The notes under the pieces were generated by a model. It saw only the letters and a program-made list of their open reading frames with translations, was not told where the DNA came from and searched no databases. The translations under genes were made by a program, and so were the position numbers. A DNA stretch of 64,000 nt. It comes from Limonium bicolor (Eukaryota; Streptophyta; Magnoliopsida; Caryophyllales; Plumbaginaceae). The stretch is taken from contig CM041779.1 in NCBI GenBank assembly GCA_023374045.1, forward strand, positions 271,656,062 through 271,720,061. The letters run 5' to 3'. The stretch's first letter is position 1, and each line of letters starts with the position of its first letter. Shown here one piece after another: positions 30,802 to 42,540 of this stretch.

Positions 30802-32933
30802 TGAAATACCCCGAACTTAATTAGGGTGATTAAATTACTCTAATACAATATTGAAGTCCTATTAGTGCCTAAGTAATTTTGGTAAGGAAAATAAATCCAA
30901 AAGAAACAAGAAAACACTTAAAAAGCGAAAAATGCTAAATTGAGCGTTAAGTTACCGTAGGAGGAATACGACCTCGACAAGGGTCTTAGATGAATTTACA
31001 AGGCTTAATAAGGCCTAAATAATATATGGGAACAATTCCTGAAGAAAACGGATCCATAAAACGAATTAAAATGCTAATAAAGCTTTAGCGCACGTTTTTC
31101 AAGAAAACCCGAAAAAGTGACTTTGAGTGGTCAAATGAACCCGTAAAAATTATAGTTCATTAAATAACTATAATTGAGCATTAATGGAAGCTTAATAACC
31201 ATTAAAATTAAAGAAACAAGAAAATTCCAGAAAACGGGCCCGGTTAGTGAATAGTGCTAAAACCGGGTAAATTAACGAGCGTTTTCTGTAAAAGACGAAA
31301 AGCGCTCCAGCTTGTATAATATGTTGGGCCAGTTTTTAAATAATCAGCCCTCTCACACTCTTGACTAGTTAGCTAATTAATTAAGTCAAAAGAGCAAAAA
31401 GCAAAAAGGGTACAAGTACACCTTTTCTCTCTCTCTCTCCTCCTTTATTTTCTTTTCCCTCCTCTCTTCCTCTCTTTCTTCCTCCCAGCTGATTTCTTCC
31501 CCTCCCTTCCTCCTCCTTGCGACAGCTCCCTTCTCCCGTGGCTGCTCAAGCCTTCTTTGTCTTGCCCAAGCTCCATTAGAGCTCAAATTACAAAAATAAA
31601 TACATATTCTTCATCCTCTCACCAAGCTCTACACTTCCCTCTTTTCAAAATCCAAAAATGAATAACTTCATCTCCATGGGTATATCCCATTTGTAGAGAA
31701 AAGGGCATCAAAGTGAAGCTTGGAGTCTCCTCTCTCTCCTAAGGTAAAAAGTTTTCAAGAAAAACTCATTTTTCTTCACCCTCTTCTCTTGACCGATTTT
31801 GCCCCTCTTTGATACCTCATTTTCTTCTTGTTTTATAGCTTTGTTTCCACACTCCAATGATGGTGGAACCCCCTTCTTGATTCAAGGGTGAAAACCCCTC
31901 ATAAAACTCCAAAGTAAACCCTAGAATTTTGTGCTTTAAGCCCTTCATTGGATTAGTGTATTTCCAAGGGTTTAGGATTTTAATTATGTTGAATTTTATG
32001 TTTCTGTGTTGGGATGGATTTGGGCAACTCCATTGGCCACTTGACCGAAATGGAGAAGAGGAAGAGAAAGGAGAATTGAAAAAGGAACTTGGAAAACATA
32101 AGGTAAGAATTCCACCTTAATGTATTTTGATTGTTTTAGAATTTAGGGAATGGGTAATTAAAGGAATGAAACCCAAAAACTTGTGCTAGTAATGTGTTTG
32201 GTTGATATTTGAGAGAATTGTGAACTTGTGTTGATTTAAGGGCCTAAGTGCCATTGCATTTGAATTTGGAGCTATATTGTTGTTTGATGAATTTTGAGGA
32301 AAGTGTGTGTGCTGGTAGGACCCTATGAGGGTGTGGCTAGATTAGGAATGAAGATTGGTGAAAATTGATGAGAGTTGATGGTTTGGGGGTATGTAGATTT
32401 ATGGGGAAGTTATGGCGAAATTTCGGTAGGAAATAAGAGTTTTTAAGATGACTTAGTGAATTGGAGAATCTAGGTATTGTAAGGGATTTATTTGGATTAG
32501 TTAACCACTCTTGAGTGGATATAAGAGTAGGAAAAGGAAGAGGAAAAATCTGTAGCAAAGGGGTATTGAAATGCTTTAGAAAAACTAGAAAAGGAGCTAG
32601 TGTGCAAGACATAGGAAATGAGAGTTGGACTTGGGTTTAGAAGTGCAAATGTATAGGAATGAATGGGAATGGTCATTAGGTGATTTGGTAAGGTTGGTAG
32701 GAGCTAGGAACTAGCAAGATGAAGCTAGAAATGCACAAGTGTGCAAAATGTGAAAGTGGGAATGAAATTTTGTAGAAAATTGAGCAAGGATTGGAGTAAG
32801 GATTTGAAGTGGTTTAGAGCATGTTTTAAGGTGTTTAATTATGTGGGAAACTTGTGGAAAGTTTATGGAATGATTAGGGGTGGATTAAGGGTTGATTTGG
32901 GGTTGAAAAATCCACTAAGTAACAGTTAGCAGG

Positions 32934-33120
32934 GTCCGGGACCTAGGATATGAACCAAGTCCCGGACCGCATCAAAAAACAAGTCGAGAGTAAAAACTGG
33001 GATTGGTTCAGGACCTAGGTCCAGGACCAAGTCCCGGACCAGGGGTGAAATATAGCCGAGAGTACACAGTAGTACTGCTCCGGGACTTTGGGTCCGGACC
33101 AAGTCCCGGACCACCCCCAG
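32934..33120 (+). repeat. 72-bp hairpin repeat x3 in the Tekay-like 5' LTR
   Basis: Units start near 32,934, 33,006 and 33,078. Arms are of the type GTCCGGGAC and GTCCCGGAC, so the inner arm bases differ from the solo LTR array but still pair. Spacers share CGAGAGTA. Confidence 0.9.
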
Positions 33121-34319
33121 AATTCAACCCGGAGTGTTTTAAAGGGTTTAAATGATGGGGGTTTGAATGGTATTGGTTTTAAATGATGTTTAGGAGTTGT
33201 TTGGTGACCTTTAAAGGTCCTAAGAAGTATAAACAAAGGTTGGAAAGTGAGTGAGTAAGTTGAGGAACTAAGTACACTAAGTTAAACCGAAATAAAGGGA
33301 TAACAGGGTTAATTACGGGAGTACTAATTTACACACCGTAGTACTTTAAATTAATGGAGATGTTTGAAATATTATCAGTGGACCAAGAGTAAACCGAGGA
33401 ACAAGAGGTGACCCGGTAAAAGTAAACTCAAGGTGAAAGGTATGATTTTCTCATGTCCTGTATCCCAACTTGGTTACTCTGATTTGTGTGCTTGTTTGAT
33501 TGTGTGATCACCATAACAAGATAAATGCACTAATCGGATTGTTTGCACTTGTTAGTGCTTGTATTGTATTGTTGCTTATTGGATTGTAATTTGAACTGAA
33601 GTTTGTATAATTCATGAAATGTGTGAATTGTGAATGAATTGCTTGAATGTTGATTGTGTATTGTAGTTCGACTCATAGTTGAGTCTTGTTTGATTTGAGA
33701 CTCTAAGAAAGAGTCAAGTTGTAAATTAACGAAACGGGGAAACCCACTGAAACTATCGAACCCAGAAATGATAACACAAACTACGAACTCACTAGAACGC
33801 GAGAGAATTGTACGGGAAGTAAATTCCCGATAACGGTTAGAGAACCAAATTGATTTAATCCACAAAACAATTATTAGTGGAAGTATATAAGGAACCTCTT
33901 CTTAGAGGACTTGATAAATGTTCAAACAATGAACCTTGAGAAACATAAAGAATGGTAAAGGATCACCAAACCCCTTAGAGTAATAATCGAACCCTAATGA
34001 GAGGATCCGACTAACATAAGCAATGTCCCGAACATGAGAGTATTCAATAAGTTGGGTGAAACCTTAAATCCTAGAATACTAGACATTAAGGAATTCCCTA
34101 AGCCAATAGATGTTATCGAGAGAGATACCTCTAGGCTAATCCATGAGATTGTGAAATAACTCCGAGAGTGGAGTTTTGGGAATTTGAGTAGTCCGGTAGA
34201 GAACTGGACATTTGTGAACTTGAGGAGCTAAATGCATAGCACCTTTTGTATTTGTAAGCCCCGTGTTGGGTCTTGTGTATGACCTTGCCCGGAGGTCGTG
34301 GCTAAGACTTAAAAGATGC

Positions 34320-34515
34320 CTTTGAGGATTGAGTATTGGTTTGAGTATTTGATTTGAGAATTTGATTGAGGTAGAGAATTGAGCATTGAGTATTGATTTG
34401 AGAACTTGAGTATTTGAGTATTGATTTGAGTATGTGAGTATTGAGAATTGAGTTGCGACTTGAGAGACTTGAGAACTTGAGTTGAGTGGAGAATTGAGTT
34501 GAGTATTGTAGAACT
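34320..34515. repeat. TTGAGTATT / TTGAGAATT-type simple repeat
   Basis: About 190 bp of TTGAG-based units. It creates long minus-strand frames rich in Ser, Asn, Gln, Ile and Leu in three frames, which are not genes. Confidence 0.9.
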
Positions 34516-34756
34516 TGTTGAGATTGTGAGTAAGAGTACCCAAGAGGGTGGGTAGACAATGAGCAATTGAGTAAGGCATAGTGAGGTAGAAACCCTCAAG
34601 CCTAAGTAAAGAACATATTGAACTGACCTCTTGATATGTGTGTAGTGTTTGTGTTCTTCATTGAACCTTGATTGTGTTGACATACATATATGATGAAATG
34701 TTGCCTTGCATGTTGATTGAAATTAAATGAATTGCATGCTCTCGACCAAATAGTTG

Positions 34757-34824
34757 GCGTACCCTCGCTAGTACGCGGGGTATGCGAATTTCATATGCAG
34801 CAATTTTGTTGAGCCCCTAGGGGC
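34757..34824 (+). promoter_or_regulatory. Conserved hairpin block in the LTR 3' part (Tekay-like 5' LTR)
   Basis: Stem GCGTAC/GTACGC (34,757-34,776), a weaker TGCG/TGCA stem, and the perfect palindrome GCCCCTAGGGGC (34,813-34,824). It aligns with 18,194-18,259. Confidence 0.6.
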
Positions 34825-35143
34825 ATCGTTTTTATTTTCCAGGTACATGATGTCGATCACCATTCGAGAGTAAGACGGGTTATTATTAAGCATGGGTAGT
34901 TGTTAAGGTTTGTACTTGTAGTATTGTGGACTTGTAAGACCGACATGTGGTCAATAAGTTTGGGAAGTGTAGATACTCGGTATAGTATTGAATGGTTATT
35001 GTATTGGTATATTGTGGAATTGAAGTTTGTATTTGTTTGAAAGTTGGTTAAGTAATGGCAGTGTCGTTGTATAGTGTACTCGGTATAAGACCCATCAGAC
35101 CGATATTGTATTTGTATTGTTTGTTTGGATTGGATTTGGCCTT

Positions 35144-35165
35144 GTTAGTCACGTGGGTGACTAAC
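35144..35165 (+). promoter_or_regulatory. Covarying 9-bp hairpin near the LTR 3' end (Tekay-like 5' LTR)
   Basis: Arms GTTAGTCAC and GTGACTAAC pair perfectly around loop GTGG. It lies 109 nt before the PBS, so it would be in the 5' leader of genomic RNA if R/U5 includes it. Confidence 0.65.
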
Positions 35166-35273
35166 GGCATGTATCACCCACCGGTTGTAGTTTGAATTCC
35201 GCTGCGTTTTGGTTGGTATTCGAGACGGGCTAGAAGATAATGGTGTGATTGTCGGTAGGGGTGTTACAAAAAG

Positions 35274-35285
35274 TGGTATCAGAGC
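35274..35285 (+). promoter_or_regulatory. Primer-binding site, tRNA-iMet
   Basis: TGGTATCAGAGC, five nt after the LTR end. This is the standard plant initiator-Met PBS. Confidence 0.93.
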
Positions 35286-38200
35286 GAAGTATCGCTCTGA
35301 TGGCCTAAATACCGAGTTTAGGAGAATACCGAGTTAGGAATTAGAGACTTAGGGCTAAGGGTTGAGTGTTAGCGTGTGAGGTACGCTAGTTAGGAACTTC
35401 CAGTGTGATCTAGATACCTACATAACCAATCCCGCCCTTCGCAACCCCGTTATAAGTTGGGAGAAGAACGCCAGAGAGATGGAAAGACCTCTCTTACTGG
35501 GAAAACCCAATCCGGCAGTGGTAAATTAAACTCTATAAAAGGAAGAGCCTGTCATACGGTAGATTTCAAGAACTGGAAATCCTGGAGAAGGTTCCCGTTG
35601 GAACAACAACAACCGCGCTTAACGGAAGAAGATTGAAGATCCTAAGTATAGGGTAATGAAATTTGCGGCACCATGGGGCGACGTGCTTTGCAGTCACGAG
35701 AACCATGCGTAACCGGCAAGAAAGAAAGCACAACCACACAATGAAGCGAAAAGGCGGAGTAACAAAACCCGAGACAAGGGAGTCTACGGACTACATGCGT
35801 TTGACCATACCGTCAACAACATACAACCGACTAAGGAATTAGTCAAGGTTGGATCAACTCCAAACCTACAACGCCAAGAGGCAGTAATACCTGAATGGCA
35901 TAGCTCAGACCACTATGTGGGAGCGCTCATAAAACATACACCAACAGGACTACGATGTAGCTCCTAAGGATTTGTCAAACCTCGGTAACCACCGCAAAGG
36001 CGTGGGTGGGAACGAGCAACAACCAGGGTACCCGGAGTACCTCAAGGATCGGGAAAGCACCAGAATTAACGATAGTCTTGCCAAGAACACTGAGAGGCTA
36101 CTCCGGAGATTGATCACTAAGGTCAAAAGATCAAAGGAAGATCCAATAAAAATACCAAATTTGGATGGAAACAACACCGTAACCGGTGAATGCTAACCTG
36201 AAAACTGACGTACCCGCGCACTTGCCAAGGCAAGTGCAGCAACTACAAGGCAATTGGAAGACGTTTAACGACTAACAAGTACTTACTAAAGTACCACCAT
36301 GGAGATGGAAGCAATCATAGGATCGTCAATCCCAAGAACTTGAAGAATCAAACCTTGGAAAGGCCTAACGGCCCGACCGTTATATTAAAGAACATACCAG
36401 TCAGCAGGAAGCTGTATTTGGTCAAAGACCTCAAACATGGCAACGCCGTGAAGATTTTCTTTCAAATCCAAGATTTTATTTCAAACCCATAAATTTTCTT
36501 TTAAAACCACAAACCTTTCTTTTTAAACCTCAGATTAAAAAAAACAAACTAGAAGAATTACGGTGAGTATCATAGAATGATACAAGAGGAGTTGACAATA
36601 GAATACTTCACCTAGGAGTGTGACGAGCACTACGAGTGTACCCAAATACGGGATGTGGGACGACCGCACTCCGAAGGAGCTTACGGGCCTAACAGACCCT
36701 TTTGTGAGTTAGTCAGGTAAGTGGTAACGTACCAATGAGATACCCCATGTATGTATACATGTAGTGTACGAAACACGGGAAGTAGTCAGCTCCGTTCTAC
36801 GGACCATAAGTAAATTCAAACCGAAACAGTTGGACACCTCGAACAATAGAAGGAACTCAAATTAACTTACAAGCTAAGGGAGTCAAGAACTTACTCCAAG
36901 AGGATGATTAAAAGTTAAAAGTGCGAGAAGCACTAACAACTAAATAAAGACATCGGATATGTCTCAAAAACCTTGAAGTAAACGCATGGAACAACTGGAA
37001 CGAATACCCGGTAAGGCAAATGCCTAACGTGAACACACAAATGTTCAAAGAACAAGGTGAAATACCCAGAGTGATCATCTAAGGTATCGGAGAATACCGT
37101 TTATCCGGAGAAAATATCAAACCAGTTATAAGCATAAGGAAAAGCATCAGTGGTCTACCATAAGAACAGGAGACGTTATAACCCTAAATGGGACAATTTG
37201 AAATCCAGGACCGCAATGCGGAGTAAACCGATCATACTCATAAGTTAGCCAAAGGTAATGGCGTAACTCGGTAACACCCAGGAGCAATCCAAGAAGGGTT
37301 TCAAACTAAATGTTGTGATAAAACACAAGGAGCAAAATAAACACTCGTTGAGAACACCGAAGGGATCCCACTTGACAGGGGATACCCTAAATTGACAATT
37401 GACACCGACAGTATCGAGACACTGAAGGGCCACTAATAACGGAAGCGTGATGCGATGACTTTATCGTGGAGCCCGATACTACCTCCAAACCATTTGATGG
37501 TATAAGGAGAAACAATGCTTGTAAACAGCCTAAGAGGAGCAGAGCTCTAGGCAACGTGGATAGTATGCCATTAACCTACTACAATACATAATTCAACGGT
37601 TGCAAAACCCATTGTGAACTATATGGAGAGTTGTCAAGAACGGCACCAGTAAAGGGTTTAATAACCAACGGGTAAGGATACCCCTCATTAATGTTAGATC
37701 GCGAGAGCGGTGAAGACATAGATTCCAAGAAGGGAATACCATCAGCGAATATCTGATAATACATCTCTTCCAGAACTACCAAGGTAGTGAAGCTTGAGCA
37801 GATAATTACCGCCAAGCAATAATGGAATAAAATGATACCAAAGGAAGCTTGATAACAATTGTTAGAAACCGAAGGGTAACCGGGTCAGAAGAAACGTTGT
37901 ATGGGTATAACCTGAAGCATAAAATCAATAACGCTCAATAAGCTCAGAAATATAAATGGTAAACCATGGTATAGATGGTGGAAAACATGAGCAGAAGCTA
38001 ATACAATAGCGGATGCCATGGAAACCAATGTCGTAAATAGATACGAACATGGTACGCAGCAAGCGACCATACATGAGAATAAATCACACAATAATATGGA
38101 GTTGTTGAATAAGGATGGTAGACAGACCGAGCAACAAGGAAGCAATGTTCATTCTTATTGCAATCTCATAAGAGATTTACTGCCAAGCGTTTACGCCTCT

Positions 38201-39079
38201 ACACTCTATAGGACTGAGTGTTTTGGTATTGCACTTGTGCAGTAATGATCTAGTGGGATAGCTAAGAATTTGGGAAGATGTCAATTGTGGTAAAAGTGGA
38301 AGGAAACGTATGAAGTCATAAGGACCGATGCATAGAAAATGCAAGGTCATACAAGTAAAGAACACTTGTACAGAACCGTTTAAGTGGGCATAATTCAGAA
38401 GCCACTGACAACAGAGGAAGCACTACAACTAAGTAATGGCTTAACCTCAACCGACAACATGTCGGGAGAACCAAGTGAATAATCACTCAAGTACACAATA
38501 GTATGTACATTGATTCCAGAGAGCTGGATAGAAAACCTGTAACTCATTGAATTCGCGTACGGTAAGAAACACCACGCATGATTGATAAACCTTATTCCCA
38601 AGATAAAAAGGGATAAAAGGGTGATGTATAACACATTAAGCATAACGAGAAGGGCAAATAAACCCTAAGTTATCAGGGTCGCGCAGTAGTAGAAGCTAGT
38701 GGGCCCAAAGTTCTAAGGTTAATATACCTAGTGAGTGAATGGTTAATCATCAATGCCTTGAAGCCTCTAAGGTTAGAACTAAACCCGGTTAAGAGTTAAA
38801 TAAACTCTGATGAAAATTCTTGGTGTAGGGACCAAACTAGTAAATTGGTTAAGACCCTTTGACCAGAATACATTGTATAATAGACCGCATGGAATTTGAA
38901 CCACTCCATGACGGCTTAATGCCTTCGACCTATGTCCAATGTTGACACATGGTAGATTACGTGGGTGTAATCCCTTTTTAAGGGGGGTAGGGCGAAAACC
39001 GCGAAATGTATGTTTTATGTGATAGTGCGTAAACTACAATGCGCATAGCGCAAAAGAATTTGTTTTGATGATTGGTACC
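35286..39079 (+). mobile_element. Internal region of the Tekay-like element, left part, no coding capacity seen
   Basis: 3.8 kb between the PBS and the Ogre-like insertion. I looked for gag, zinc knuckle, protease, RT, RNase H, integrase and chromodomain motifs and saw none; stops occur in all frames. Frames such as 35,972-36,196 (+) and 38,395-38,643 (-) have no recognisable domain. With 1.4 kb beyond the insertion, the internal region totals about 5.2 kb, close to autonomous length, yet unreadable. It is either a large non-autonomous derivative or strongly decayed. Confidence 0.6.
39075..39079. repeat. Target site duplication of the Ogre-like element, left
   Basis: GTACC, repeated at 57,542-57,546. 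Confidence 0.95.
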
Positions 39080-39350
39080 TGTAGACAAAAAATTCTCACC
39101 CCATAAAGCAAATTCCGAAATAATAAATACAATAAAAGGGGTCGTCGCCTTTCTTCTTCAAAAACATATTAGCGTGCGTGCTAAAATGAAACCATCTTTT
39201 TTTAATCTTTTTCAAAGCATTTCGTAGAAACACGATTTTTTTGAAAATGAATTTCCAAATGACAATCCGGTTTTAAACCCATCCCTTTTTAGAGTTTATA
39301 CCGTTTGAGTTAGAGCTCTTGTATTATTTCTCGCGTGGGTATACTGAAAA

Positions 39351-39427
39351 CCGACCCAGCATAATCGGTAAAGCACCCGGCATGCATTCCTTCTGGTCCC
39401 GAGTTCGATCCCTGGTAAGGAATGAGT
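39351..39427 (+). ncRNA. tRNA-like module 1 in the Ogre-like LTR
   Basis: An A-box-like stretch ATAATCGGTAAAGCA (from 39,361) and a B box GAGTTCGATCC (39,401-39,411) have spacing typical of tRNA or SINE heads. The cloverleaf is imperfect (weak T stem, no acceptor match), so it is not a functional tRNA. A copy is in the 3' LTR (B box 52,847-52,857). A T-run follows at about 39,438. Confidence 0.5.
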
Positions 39428-39502
39428 GGCGTTTCATTTTTTTTCTCTTGTCCTGGCTCGCAACGGGGCTTTTGTTTCACTAGTTACGGTAATATACCGA
39501 AA

Positions 39503-39581
39503 ACTGTCATGGCTCAACTGGTAGAGGGGGCGGGAGGAGAATGCGGGGGTACTGAGTTCGAAACTCGGTGTAGGTGTTTTT
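39503..39581 (+). ncRNA. tRNA-like module 2 in the Ogre-like LTR
   Basis: A box TGGCTCAACTGG (39,510-39,521) and B box GAGTTCGAAACTC (39,554-39,566) form a proper T arm (CTGAG/CTCGG), followed by a T-run at 39,575-39,580, as in a pol III unit. A copy in the 3' LTR is at 52,950-53,030. SINE heads captured by the LTR are the likely explanation. Confidence 0.55.
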
Positions 39582-39720
39582 TAGGCTAAACCCTCATTTT
39601 TTTCCTTTCTTCTTCAGTAGTGAGCTCGCGGCCCAGGCCCTGTTTCGGGTCCGATTGTTTTTCTTTGCTAAGGCCCCAACCATGTTAACAAAACCTAAAC
39701 AAACATTTGTCCGCCTCCAT

Positions 39721-39728
39721 TATAAAAA
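39721..39728 (+). promoter_or_regulatory. TATA box of the Ogre-like LTR
   Basis: TATAAAAA preceded by CGCCTCCAT, about 35 nt upstream of a C/T-rich leader start. The copy in the 3' LTR is at 53,168-53,175. Confidence 0.6.
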
Positions 39729-42540
39729 CTGCTAAAAAACCTATAGTGAGGCACGTTTTTCTCAGCCGGCATTAATCCCCAGACTCATTCCTTTTGTCTG
39801 ATTTCGGATTCTTCATCGTTGCGATATTCAAAACTCAGTCGAACCACCACCTTCCTCAAAAAAAACAAATCACCACCACGCTTCCTTGTCGGAAATCATC
39901 TTCACCATCGCATCGACGCCCAGTCTCACCTCATTTCTCGAAAACCTTCACCAGGAACCACCACCACCTTCGTTTCGACATCAAAGCCACCCCTCTCTTC
40001 CCCATTTCACCGTAAAGCTTACGAAGCCACAGTCCGGTCACCGGCGTTTCGGCCTTCAAAAACGTAAGTGAATCCCCACTTCTCGGGGCGAAATCAGACT
40101 TAATTACTCCTCTCCTCTCCCCGTTCTTTTTCGATCGTTATTTCTGCAAGCGTCGCCCGATGAACTCAAAGAGGTGAGGGCCAAATCTCGGTTTCACGGA
40201 CTAGTATTCGATGATAGTACCGATCGGCTTTTGCATTCGTTAACTTGTCTTCATTTCAATCCCTTCTCTCTTTTTTTCATTTCGATTCCGCTTCTTCAAT
40301 CGAACTTTGCCAAGAGGCTCGAGCCGATGACGGCAAAACTCTGGTTCTGTCGAGAACGTACTTCCGGCATGGAGAACCAACCCTCTCTTATTATCTTCCT
40401 TCTCTGTGTTTCCTTTCCTCTTTTAACGAAAACCGGAATCAGGGGCTCGAACACTCAGTTTCGTAGTTCCCTGATTTCGAAAGCAAGAGCACTCGTTTTT
40501 GGTTTTAAACCCGGATTTCCCTTGCGTTTATTTCGCTCTTTTGCTTATTGAAACGGGAGGAGTCGATTGGTCCTGGGAATCATCCCAGCTATGGCCACCA
40601 TCTTCTCCTCGCTTAGCTATTTCCTCGACCATGTCGATTATAGTATCTTCTGCAATCGTGAGTTTGGCCTCGTTCTCAGGCAACTATCTAACCTGGTATG
40701 GACAACGAAGTCCACGAACAGGCCGGGATACTTGATACTAGCCCTTTATGCATATATTCATTTGAGTTGCTCGGTCTTGATATCTCTGTAACATCACGAC
40801 ACTGAATCATTCTGGTCCCGATTCCACGGTTGTTTTCTCGCTTTGTAAGTTGCAAACGAAACTGGTTCATCTCCAGTATTTGTATCCATACCATGTCTCT
40901 GTTGAATTTGCTATTGATGAGCATACTGGTCTGTCTCCAGTCAAGAGTCTCACCCCTATGTATTGTTCCTAGCCGACTCGGTGATTTTCCCTGAGAATCT
41001 CCTCTGTTGTTTTTGGCCTAAGTTTCGAATGGGACTCGAAACCTTCTGACTTCGTATAGCCATTGGATATCTGTTTCTTTCCTGATGAAGATTTTAGTCT
41101 CACCATCTTGGGTATTCGACAAAGGGTACAATCTAATTCAGTGGAGCTTGTCCTGTTTTCCTTGCTAACCTGTTGGACTAATGCTGTTTTATCTCTGATG
41201 TTATGAGATTTGCAGGAAAGTGTAGACACTCTCCCTTTGGTATTAATTCTGGTTCCTATAATTGCTCTTCATATGTCGTGTGGATGCTTTATATTTTGTC
41301 ATACCTTCTGATGGTTACAAGTTGATTGAGCTTGTTTCGATTTAAGTTCTGGAAATATATACTTGCTGCGTAAAGTTTGATAGAAACCCCAGAATCTGTT
41401 TTGTTTGTTTGGAAATCGGTGGGTTTAAACAATGGTAGCCCCTGACCTGTTACACTATGGGTTGTAGTTTAGTTGTTAGTTCTGTGTAAATCCAACTTCA
41501 CCTCACTAATAGCTGGCAATCCGTTAGGGGAATAGCACTCCATCGTTTTCTGTACAGTTAGGTCTAATAAAGTTTGAGAGAATATGTTTCACCTTAGGTT
41601 ATGTCTCTTATATAACTGGAAAATCAGTCCAATGGTTTTGGCTAACAAAAAGAAAGAAAGGAATCCCAGTTAGTTCTCGACTGGCCCCTGTTTGTCCAAG
41701 AGAATTCAAAATGGCCACCTAGATACTGTCTGATATATTGTCCAAGTATGATTTCATCTTTAAGAAGTTCAATGCATGACCATTTATGCATTCTGGTGTA
41801 TTTTGGACCACCCAATGTCGTTTTGTTAGGCAATGAACATGAACAGATTTTGAAATTGGATTAGCAATTCCAGTTTAGGGTTGATTATCATTCAGGTCAC
41901 TACCGGTTTCACTCTTCTGTTTAAGCAGTGTTCGTAATTTTTCATGATCTTGTATTGCTAGTTTTAACTTGCTCCTTTCTCACTCGTTCGTGGCCTATGC
42001 TTCTTTTATGTTCTCTTGTTCAGTGTACATATGTTCCTCTTTACATCTGATTGCCTCTTGAAATTTCATTTCATTGTCTGATTTTGATTATCTCTATCTA
42101 AGCCCTAGTTACTACGTCCTTAGGCCCAAGCCATTAGGATAGTGGGGTCCCCCTGGCCTGATAGACTATTGGCCTATCTCATGGTGGTGACATCCTCAAC
42201 CTTAAAACACACATTTATGTATATAAGTAAACAATAATCCCCTTAGGATAGAGAATGTTCCCCTGGCCTGATAGACCATTGGCCTATCTCATGTGGTAAT
42301 ATTCTGAGCCCTAAAATGTACCTAATACAGTATATATAATATGTAATGTAATTAAAACTCACTTCCGTTCCAGACCTCCAGCTCTTTAATTCAAAATTCC
42401 CTATCTTCAACCCAGAGAATTGTCTCTCATTTCCATAACCATTTTGTAAATACAAATTTTGACTTTTTTTAATAAACTCATCCCCAATCTGATTCTCCAA
42501 AATTTTCTCATCCAATCTAAAGCCCAATACCACATGACCT

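Larger units (their letters stand above)
30802..35268 (+). mobile_element. 5' LTR of a Tekay-like Ty3/gypsy element, 4,467 bp
   Basis: It starts TGAAATACCCCGAACTTA and ends GGGGTGTTACA, followed by a tRNA-Met PBS. Large LTRs with a Met PBS fit the Tekay/Del chromovirus lineage. Features include a TATAATAT near 31,315, CT-rich leader (31,424-31,500), donor-like sites (31,744, 32,103), the 72-bp hairpin array (32,934-33,120), a TTGAGTATT-type simple repeat (34,320-34,515) and the conserved 3' hairpins (34,757-34,824, 35,144-35,165). It pairs with 58,949-61,714. Frames such as 34,136-34,579 (minus) are simple-repeat by-products. Confidence 0.93.

Noticed and set aside
34136..34683. 147- and 124-residue minus ORFs
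   Set aside because: They translate a TTGAGTATT-type simple repeat in several frames inside the Tekay-like LTR.
39351..39581. Functional tRNA genes
   Set aside because: Box motifs are present but acceptor and anticodon stems do not form properly; module 1 also has a weak T stem.
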